Assembly: GCF_030316765.1 (NCBI RefSeq)
Contig: NZ_JASZYT010000003.1
Span: 248,001-312,000, forward strand
Direction: 5' to 3'
DNA from: Variovorax saccharolyticus
GTDB taxonomy: Bacteria; Pseudomonadota; Gammaproteobacteria; Burkholderiales; Burkholderiaceae_C
DNA: 64,000 bases
In this document: positions 1-7,400 of the stretch, in pieces
Layout of the letters: every line of letters starts with the position of its first letter
How positions within the stretch are numbered: the stretch's first letter is position 1
Made by a program: the position numbers and the translations under genes
The notes under the pieces: generated by a model
The model's input: only the letters and a program-made list of their open reading frames with translations
The model's database searches: none
What the model was told of the DNA's origin: nothing

Positions 1-66
1 GGACGATTCTTATAGAACATAACCGGTTCGGCGCCCTGCCCATCGATCACGCCAGGAGACAAATTC

Positions 67-1095
67 ATGAAGCCTTCGCGCATCCAGACCGCCGCGGCGC
101 TTGCCGCCGTGCTGTCCCTCTCGTGCCTGCCCGCCATGGCGCAGGACAAGCCGGTCAACCTCAAGATGTCGAGCTGGGTGCCGGCGCAGCACCCGCTGAA
201 TCCGTCGCTGCAGGCCTGGGCCGACGACATCAAGAAGGCGTCCAACGGCACGATCACGGCAACGCTGTTTCCTTCCGAGCAGCTGGGCAAGGCCTTCGAC
301 CACTACGACATGGCGCGCGACGGCATCGCCGATTTCGCCTACGTCAACCCGGGCTACCAGCCCGGCCGCTTCCCGATCATGGCCGGTGCCTCGCTGCCCT
401 TCCTGTTCGCCAACGGCAAGGGGGGCTCGGCCGCGATCGACCAGTGGTATCGCCAGTACGCGGCCAAGGAGATGAAGGACGTGAAGTTCTGCTTCGCCTT
501 CGTGCACGACCCGGGCACCTTCCACGCGCGCAAGAAGATCACCTTGCCGACCGACATCAAGGGCATGAAGATCCGTCCGGCGACCAGCACCATCGGCCAG
601 ATGGTCACCTCGCTGGGCGGCACCAACGTGCAGGCCTCGGCGCCCGAGTCGCGCGACATGCTGGAGCGCGGCGTGGCCGACGCGATCACCTTCCCCTGGG
701 GCTCGATCGGCCTCTTCGGCATCGACAAGGTGGTGAGCTTCCACATGGACGTGCCGCTCTACGTCACGCCCTTCGTCTGGGCCATGAACCAGAGCAAGTA
801 CGACAGCATGTCGGCCGCGCAGAAGAAGGTGATCGACGACCACTGCACCAGCGAATGGGCCGAGAAGGTCGCCACGCCGTGGGCCGACTTCGAGTTCGCG
901 GGCCGCGCCAAGATCGGCGGCCAGTCGGGCCACGAGATCTACAAGCTCACGCCCGAGCAGCTCGACGCCTGGCGCAAGGCGACCGCGCCCGGCGAGGCGC
1001 TGTGGGCCGAAGGCGTCAAGAAGGTCGGCCAGGATCCGAAGGCGGTGATGGATTCGCTGAAGGCCAGCCTGGCGAAGAACAAGTCGGCGCTCTGA
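67..1095 (+). CDS. TRAP transporter substrate-binding protein (DctP family)
   Basis: Periplasmic solute receptor of a tripartite ATP-independent transporter, which captures an organic acid and hands it to the membrane subunits. The 342-residue product starts with a Sec signal peptide (basic start, hydrophobic residues 8-20, AMA cleavage motif at 23-25). The mature part begins VNLKMSSWVP and contains the conserved DctP-type stretches around KGMKIRPA and LERGVADAITFPWGS. An AGGAGA ribosome site lies at about 52-57. It is followed 16 bp later by the small permease and then the large permease and a thioesterase, so it is the first visible gene of a four-gene operon. The ligand cannot be read from the sequence. 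The thioesterase at the end of the operon suggests an aromatic carboxylate, as for FcbT1 of 4-chlorobenzoate operons; this is inference. Confidence 0.92.
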   Translation: MKPSRIQTAAALAAVLSLSCLPAMAQDKPVNLKMSSWVPAQHPLNPSLQAWADDIKKASNGTITATLFPSEQLGKAFDHYDMARDGIADFAYVNPGYQPGRFPIMAGASLPFLFANGKGGSAAIDQWYRQYAAKEMKDVKFCFAFVHDPGTFHARKKITLPTDIKGMKIRPATSTIGQMVTSLGGTNVQASAPESRDMLERGVADAITFPWGSIGLFGIDKVVSFHMDVPLYVTPFVWAMNQSKYDSMSAAQKKVIDDHCTSEWAEKVATPWADFEFAGRAKIGGQSGHEIYKLTPEQLDAWRKATAPGEALWAEGVKKVGQDPKAVMDSLKASLAKNKSAL

Positions 1096-1111
1096 GCCAC
1101 GCGGGGACCGG

Positions 1112-1654
1112 ATGACGAACGGGGCCGAGATGACCAAGCCGCGCGTCGGGATCATGGATCGGATGATCAACTCGATCGAGTGGCTGGCCGCCATGTTCGT
1201 GGGGATCGTCGCGCTCAACATCTTCCTGGCGGTGGTGCTGCGCAAGTTCTTCAACACCTCGATCCCCGATTCGTATGACTTCGGCCGGATGCTGCTGGGC
1301 ATCCTGATCTTCTGGGGCATCGCGGCCACCAGCTACCGCGGCGGCCACATCACGGTCGACCTGGTCTGGACCGCCGCCAGCCCGCGCATGAAGCGCTGGA
1401 TCGACGTCTTCGCGACGCTGGTGCTGCTGTTCGTGGTCGCGGTGCAGACCGCCATGCTGTTCGACAAGGTGCGCGGCACCTATGTCGACAACGTGCTGAC
1501 CTACGACATGAACATCCCGACCTGGCCCTTCTATGCGGTGGCCTGGCTGGGCGACGTCTCGGCCGTGGTGCTGATCGCGATCCGCACCTATCGATTGATC
1601 TTCCATCCCGAGTTGCTGCATGACGAGAAGCCGGAAATGAAAGCTGACGAATGA
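1112..1654 (+). CDS. TRAP transporter small permease (DctQ family)
   Basis: Small integral membrane subunit of the TRAP transporter encoded around it. The 180-residue protein shows the four expected hydrophobic segments, around residues 25-48, 57-75, 98-118 and 135-155, and has the usual DctQ length. Two in-frame starts exist: ATG at 1112 (MTNGAEM) and ATG at 1130 (MTKPRVG). The first is taken, but the second is equally possible. It sits 16 bp after the substrate-binding gene. The 82 bp between it and the large permease are longer than usual for this operon type because a copy of an interspersed repeat has inserted there. Confidence 0.9.
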   Translation: MTNGAEMTKPRVGIMDRMINSIEWLAAMFVGIVALNIFLAVVLRKFFNTSIPDSYDFGRMLLGILIFWGIAATSYRGGHITVDLVWTAASPRMKRWIDVFATLVLLFVVAVQTAMLFDKVRGTYVDNVLTYDMNIPTWPFYAVAWLGDVSAVVLIAIRTYRLIFHPELLHDEKPEMKADE

Positions 1655-1670
1655 GCGCCGCGCCGGGCCG

Positions 1671-1733
1671 CCCCAAGCAAGATCCCGCCCCCTCGGGGGG
1701 CAGCGCAGCACACGAAGTGGCAAGCGTGGGGGC
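1671..1733 (+). repeat. Interspersed repeat, copy A (variant), inside the TRAP operon
   Basis: This short GC-rich element lies between the small and large TRAP permease genes. It contains an inverted CCCCCTCGGGGGG core, then CACACGAAGTGG, and ends in GTGGGGGC. The core, the ACACGAAGTG block and the G-run occur in the same order in three longer copies at 15179, 21581 and 44883. Copy A lacks the leading CGCGGAACCGGC part, so it is a shorter or diverged variant. Confidence 0.6.
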
Positions 1734-1736
1734 ACC

Positions 1737-3038
1737 ATGAGCACCGATGCGATTGCTGTTCTCGGGTTCGTCGTTCTCTTCGCATTGATGCTGCTGCGCG
1801 TGCCGGTCGGCATGGCGATGGGGCTGGTCGGCGTCACCGGCTACGCCTGGATCGTCGGCCCCGGGCCGGCGCTCAAGCTGGTCGGCCAGACCTCGATGCG
1901 CACCGTGACCGACTACACCTTCGGCGTCATCCCGATGTTCATGCTGATGGGCGCGCTGGTGTCGGTGTCGGGCGTCAGCCGCGAGCTGTTCAAGGCCGCG
2001 AACTCGATGATCGGCCACCTGCGCGGCGGGCTCGGCGTCGCCACCGTGCTGGCCTGCGGCGGCTTCGCGGCGATCTGCGGCTCGTCGGTCGCCACGGCGG
2101 CCACCTTCTCGGCCGTGGCCTATCCGGAGATGCGGCGCTTCAACTACCCGCAGTCGTTCTCGACCGGCGTGATCGCGGCCGGCGGCACGCTGGGCGCAAT
2201 CCTGCCGCCCTCGACCGTGCTTGCGGTCTACGCCATCCTCACGCAGCAGGACATCGGCAAGCTGTTCATGGCCGGCATCGTGCCGGGCATCCTGGCGATG
2301 ACGATGTACGTGCTGACCATCGTGGTCATCGTCCGGCTGCGCCCCGACTGGCTGCCCGGCGGCGAGCTCAAGCCCTGGCCCGAACGCGTGGCCGACCTCA
2401 AGAACGTCTGGGCGCCGCTGGTGCTGTTCGTCTTCGTGATCGGCGGCCTCTACGGCGGCTTCTTCACGCCCACCGAAGCCGGCGGCGTCGGCGCCAGCGG
2501 CGCCTTCATCCTCGGCGTGCTGCGGCGCAAGCTCGACGGCCCGAAGATCCGTGAGGCGCTGCTGTCGGCCACGCGCACCGCGGCGGCCGTGTTCACGGTG
2601 CTGATCGGCGCACTGCTCTTCGGCTACTTCCTGACCATCACGCAGAGCCCGCAGAAGCTCACCGAGTTCCTCACCGGCCTGGGCATCGGCCGCTACGGCG
2701 TGCTGGCGCTGATCATGCTGATGTACCTGGTGCTCGGCTGCCTGATGGATGCGATGGCGATGATCATCCTCACGGTGCCGATCATCTTCCCGGTGATCGT
2801 CCACCTGGGCTTCGACCCGATCTGGTTCGGCGTGATCATCGTGATGACGGTGGAACTGGGCCTGATCCATCCACCGGTGGGCATGAACGTCTTCGTCATC
2901 AAGAGCGTCGTGAAGGACGTGAGCTTCACGACCATATTCAAGGGCGTGCTGCCGTTCATCCTGACGGACATCCTGCGCCTGATCATCCTGATCGCGTTCC
3001 CGATGATCGCCTTGTGGCTCCCAACGAAAATGGGCTGA
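1737..3038 (+). CDS. TRAP transporter large permease (DctM family)
   Basis: Large membrane subunit that forms the sodium-driven translocation channel of the TRAP system. At 433 residues with about 12 hydrophobic segments it has the normal DctM length. Family features include the N-terminal VLGFVVLFALMLLRVPVGMAMG, the conserved CGGFAAICGSSVATAATF region, GGTLGAILPPS and the C-terminal VELGLIHPPVGMNVFVI. Its stop codon overlaps the start of the thioesterase by one base (TGATG), so the two are translationally coupled. A repeat element lies directly upstream. Confidence 0.94.
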   Translation: MSTDAIAVLGFVVLFALMLLRVPVGMAMGLVGVTGYAWIVGPGPALKLVGQTSMRTVTDYTFGVIPMFMLMGALVSVSGVSRELFKAANSMIGHLRGGLGVATVLACGGFAAICGSSVATAATFSAVAYPEMRRFNYPQSFSTGVIAAGGTLGAILPPSTVLAVYAILTQQDIGKLFMAGIVPGILAMTMYVLTIVVIVRLRPDWLPGGELKPWPERVADLKNVWAPLVLFVFVIGGLYGGFFTPTEAGGVGASGAFILGVLRRKLDGPKIREALLSATRTAAAVFTVLIGALLFGYFLTITQSPQKLTEFLTGLGIGRYGVLALIMLMYLVLGCLMDAMAMIILTVPIIFPVIVHLGFDPIWFGVIIVMTVELGLIHPPVGMNVFVIKSVVKDVSFTTIFKGVLPFILTDILRLIILIAFPMIALWLPTKMG

Positions 3039-3451
3039 TGAGCATCCAAGTCACCTACACCCTGCGCGTCGAATTCGGCGACTGCGACCCCGCCGGCATC
3101 GTCTGGTTCCCGAACTTCTTCCGCTGGATCGACGCCGCGTCGCGTCACTTCTTCGCCGAGCGCGGCGTGCCGCGCTGGGAAGAAACCGCCGCGACGCTGG
3201 GCGTGATCGGCACGCCGCTGGTCGACACGCACACGCGCTTCGTCAAGAGCGCGAGCTACGGCGACACGCTGCAGATCGCGGTCGCCATCCCCGAGTGGCG
3301 CGAGAAGAGCTTCGTCCAGACCTACCGCGTGACGCGCGGCGAAGACCTGATCCTCGAATGCGAGGAGGTCCGAATCTTCGCGGCGAAGCGCGAAGGCGGC
3401 GGCATCCGCGCGGTGCCGATCCCGCCCGAGATCCGGCGGCTCTGCGAGTAG
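3038..3451 (+). CDS. 4-hydroxybenzoyl-CoA thioesterase-family hot-dog protein
   Basis: Predicted acyl-CoA thioesterase of 137 residues, a single hot-dog fold. The N-terminal motif EFGDCDPAGIVWFPN places Asp17 where Pseudomonas 4-hydroxybenzoyl-CoA thioesterase has its catalytic Asp17. The later segments GVIGTP, KSFVQ and EEVRIFA also fit that family better than YbgC. The chosen ATG at 3038 overlaps the DctM stop; an upstream in-frame GTG at 3014 lies inside DctM and is rejected. The order TRAP receptor, small permease, large permease, thioesterase matches the fcbT1-T2-T3-C part of 4-chlorobenzoate operons as I recall them. The likely role is to release an aromatic acid from its CoA ester; the exact substrate is unproven. 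Confidence 0.82.
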   Translation: MSIQVTYTLRVEFGDCDPAGIVWFPNFFRWIDAASRHFFAERGVPRWEETAATLGVIGTPLVDTHTRFVKSASYGDTLQIAVAIPEWREKSFVQTYRVTRGEDLILECEEVRIFAAKREGGGIRAVPIPPEIRRLCE

Positions 3452-3469
3452 GCCGGCCCCGGGCCGGCC
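3451..3469. terminator. Perfect GC-rich hairpin after the thioesterase gene
   Basis: The sequence GGCCGGCCCCGGGCCGGCC forms two perfect 9-bp arms around a single C and begins on the last base of the thioesterase stop codon. No T-run follows, so it is not a classical intrinsic terminator. It could stabilise the mRNA end or help separate the TRAP operon from the caspase unit downstream. Confidence 0.4.
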
Positions 3470-3562
3470 GGGCCCGGCCCCTGTCATGCGCCATACCTCC
3501 TTTGGCGGACGACTTGCGCCGTCGCGCCGTGTCCAATGCCGGAAGGCCACCGGAGACAGCGC

Positions 3563-4405
3563 ATGAAGAAGCTCGCCCTTTGCATCGGGATCAACAACTA
3601 CCCCGGCACCGACATGGACCTGGCCGGCTGCGTCAACGACGCCAACGACTGGGCCGCCGAGCTTGCCAAGCGCGGCTTCAGCGTCAGCAAGCTGCTCGAC
3701 GAGCAGGCCACCAAGGCCGGCATGGTCGAGGGCATGCGCCGCGTGATCGACCAGGCCGCCCCCGGCGACGTGGTGGTGATCACCTATTCGGGCCATGGCA
3801 CCTACCAGTACGACACCGACGGCGAAGAGGCCGACGGCCTCGACGAGGCGCTGTGCCCGTACGACATCCGGGCCCTCGGCGCCGCCCTGATCGACGACGA
3901 GATCCACGCCATCTTCAAGAGCCGCCGCGAGGGCGTGCACCTGACGCTGATCTCCGACAGCTGCCACTCGGGCACCGTGAACCGGGCGCCGGCGGACAGC
4001 AGCGACCAGGAGGCCGGCCGGCTGCCGCGCTTCATGCCGATGCGCGTCTGGATGCCGGAGCCGCGCCTGGTCACCGGCGGCCCGCAAGGCGCCGCAGTGC
4101 CCAAGAAAGGCAAGCACGGGGCCGCGACCGCCTTCACCCCGGAGCCCGAGGACGACGCCGGCGACGTGCTGATGGCGGGCTGCGAAGAGGGCGAAGGCCA
4201 TTTCAGCTACGACGCCAGCTTCCAGAACCGATCGAACGGCGCCTTCACCTTCTATGCCCTGAGGGCGCTGCGCACGCTGCCCGCGGACGCCAGCTATGCC
4301 CAGTGGCACCAGGCTCTGGCGGACGACCTGCCCTCCGGGCGCTATCCGCAGAAGCCGCAGATCCAGGGCAGCAGCGAAGCCAGGGGGCGCGCGATCTTCA
4401 GCTGA
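3563..4405 (+). CDS. Caspase-family protease (metacaspase-like, peptidase C14)
   Basis: Predicted cysteine protease of 280 residues. It opens MKKLALCIGINNYPG, the typical first strand of a p20 caspase-like domain. It carries both catalytic motifs: SGHG with His78 and DSCHSG with Cys134. An acidic stretch (DTDGEEADGLDEAL) between them could bind calcium, as in metacaspases. No signal peptide or membrane segment is seen, so it should be cytosolic. ATG 3563 is chosen because GGAGAC lies at 3552-3557; a start 27 bp upstream is possible but has no such site. The stop is 9 bp before the CHAT/hydrolase gene, implying one transcript. Targets are unknown. A role in regulated proteolysis or antiviral cell suicide is inference from the domain pair. 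Confidence 0.85.
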   Translation: MKKLALCIGINNYPGTDMDLAGCVNDANDWAAELAKRGFSVSKLLDEQATKAGMVEGMRRVIDQAAPGDVVVITYSGHGTYQYDTDGEEADGLDEALCPYDIRALGAALIDDEIHAIFKSRREGVHLTLISDSCHSGTVNRAPADSSDQEAGRLPRFMPMRVWMPEPRLVTGGPQGAAVPKKGKHGAATAFTPEPEDDAGDVLMAGCEEGEGHFSYDASFQNRSNGAFTFYALRALRTLPADASYAQWHQALADDLPSGRYPQKPQIQGSSEARGRAIFS

Positions 4406-4414
4406 AGGAACACC

Positions 4415-7400
4415 ATGGCCGACGCGATCGTGCTGCAGATCACCGGACGCCGGAGCGACAAGCCCGAGGTTCCTTCGCTGCTGCGGTCGACCGCCAGCCG
4501 GGCCGTCGGCGCCGAACGCACGAGCGATGAATTCCTGCCGCCGGGGCTGCTGGAAGCCAAGGCCAGCATCGATCTCACGACCAGCGCGCGCGGCTTGCCC
4601 GACAGCGCCTCGACCGACCTCGAAGCCGGGTCCGGCCAGGTGCTTGTGCTCGAGCTGGCCGACGGCGGCACCCTCATCACCAGCCCCGAGGGACTGAAGG
4701 CGGCGCTGCTGCGCAACCGCCCCGACCTGGTGGCGGCCGACGGACGGATCCTGTTCGACCGCATGAACGCCGAGGGCGCGGTCATGCAGCGCGGGCTGTT
4801 CGCCAGCGCCACCGGCAGCCTGGTCAGCCAGGTCATCTCGCTGGCGGTGGGCCGCGACCCGCTCATCGACGCCGCGCAGGCCCGGCTGGCCGAGCTGATG
4901 CAGCGCAAGGGCAAGCCCGCGGACATCGCCGATGCCGGCGCCAGCTGGCTCGCCACCAAGGCCTTGATGTGGGCCGTCGAGGAGCGGCTGGCCCGCCCGG
5001 CCGGCCATCTCTACCGCTGGGACGACGGCGGCGGCCAGCTCGAAAGCGGCGTCGCCGACGACACTGCCCGCATGATCGGCAGCGACGGCAAGCCGCGGCC
5101 GGCGCTGGTGTTCATCCACGGCACCGGCTCCAGCACGCTGGGCAGTTTCGGCGACCTGCAGCGCAGCGACCGCGGGCTCTGGGCCCGACTCGAAAGCCGC
5201 TTCCCGGGCGGCATCTACGGCTTCGAGCACCGCACGCTGTCGCAGAGCCCGATCGAGAATGCGCTGCAGCTCGCCACCGCCCTGCCGCGCGGCGCCCGCA
5301 TCAGCCTGGTGACGCATTCGCGCGGCGGCCTGGTCGGCGACCTGCTGTGCCTGCAGGACATCGACCAGCACGTCGACAGCTACAGCTTCGCCTTCCAAGG
5401 GGTGGGCGATGCCCAGGGCCGCGAGACCGAGGTGCGCAAGGAACTGGACCGCGCGCACGCCGAGCATCGCGAGCAGCTGCGCGCGCTGTTCACGATGCTG
5501 CGCGACAAGGCGCCGGTGATCGATCGCTACGTGCGCGTGGCGGCGCCGGCGCAGGGCACCAGGCTGGCGAGCGGCAACTTCGACGTCTTCCTGTCGGGCC
5601 TGCTGACGCTGATCGGCCGGGTGCCCTACTTCTTCGGCAATCCGCTGTACTCGGCCTTCAAGCGGGTAGTGATCGAGGTCGCGAAGAACCGCACCAATCC
5701 GCACCTGGTGCCGGGCCTCGAGGCCATGCTGCCCGATTCGCCGATGGCGGCGCTGCTGCGCGACGCCGCGGTGCAGCCCGGCATCCGGATGGCGCTGATC
5801 GCCGGCGACATCCAGGGCGGCAACCTGCTGATGCGCATGGGCGTGCTGCTGACCGACTTCCTGCTGTTCGAGAACACCGACAACGACCTGGTGGTCGACA
5901 CCGCCGCGATGCTGGCCGGCGTGGCCGCGAAGAGCCGGGCACGCGTGATGTTCGACCGCGCCGCCGACGTCTCGCACTTCAACTACTTCGGCAACCTCGA
6001 GACCCGCAACGCGCTGCGCGACTGGCTGGTCGCCGACGAGACCGATGCGCTCGACGCCTTCCGGGCCATCCCCGACGGCTTCACCAGCCTCGATGCGGCG
6101 GGCATCGGCAAGTCGCGCGGCACGGCCGCCGCGGACCGGCCGGTGGTCGTGGTGCTGCCGGGTGTCATGGGCACCTACCTCGACGCCGACGGCAAGCGGG
6201 TCTGGCTCGACCCGCTGTCGCTGGCCGGCGGCGCGCTGCAGCGCATCGCCTTCGGCGCCGAGCGGGTCACGGCCGGCGAACTGTTCGGCAAGACCTACGG
6301 CGACATCTGCGAGCACCTCGCGGACAGCCACCGGGTGCTGCCCTTCCCCTACGACTGGCGCCAGCCGCTCGACGTGCTCGGCGAGCGGCTCGGCACCTTC
6401 CTCGACCTGCTGCTGAAGCAGACCGCGCAGCCGGTGCGCCTGCTCGCCCACAGCATGGGCGGGCTGGTGGTGCGCGCCTGCATCCATCGCCGCCGCGACG
6501 TCATGGACGCGCTGATGCAGCGCGACGGTGCGCGGCTGATCATGGCCGGTACGCCGCACCAGGGCTCGCATTCGATGGTCGAGAACCTGCTCGGCAAAGG
6601 CAATGCGCTGCGCGCGCTGGCGCGGCTGGACTTCCGCCACGACATGCAGGACGTGCTGGACATCGTCTCCGGTTTCCGCGGCGCGCTGCAGCTGCTGCCG
6701 GCGCCGGGCTTCGTCGATACCTTCCAGGGCCAGCCCGAAGGCGGGGAGCCGCAGCAGTACTGGGAGGCCGAGAGCTGGAAGAAGCTCAAGGCGCTCAACA
6801 CCGACCTCTGGTTCGGCGACCAGCGCTGCGGCCAGCCCGATGCCCAGACGCTGGCCTCGGCCGGCTGGCTGTGGACCGAAGACGCCAAGGCCGGCGCCGC
6901 ACCCGGCCTGCCCCTCGACTACCAGTCGAAGTCGATCTACGTCTTCGGCGTCGCGCCCGGCACGCCCTGCGGCCTGCGGGTCGAGGACCGCGGCGGCAAG
7001 CGGCGGCTGCGCATGGTGTCGACCACGCGCGGCGACGGCACCGTGACCTGGGACTCGGGGCGCATTGGCAACATCGGCAGCTTCTACTACCTGCCGGCGG
7101 TGCATGGCGACCTGCTCTCGTCCGCGGGCAGCTTCGCCGCCCTCGGCGACCTGCTGATGAGCGGCAGCACCGCCCGGCTCGACCGCCATCCGCCGACCAC
7201 GCGCGCGGCAACGCCCGAGCGGCCTCGCAGCTACGACCCGGGGCCGCCGAACGCGATCGACGACATCAACCTGGCGGCCGCCGTCATGGGCGGCACGCCC
7301 GGCAGCCACATGACGCCGCGCGCCAAGCTGCGCCTCGAGGTCCGCATGAAGGCCATGGACCTGCGCTTCCTGGCCTGTCCGATCCTGGTCGGCCACTACG

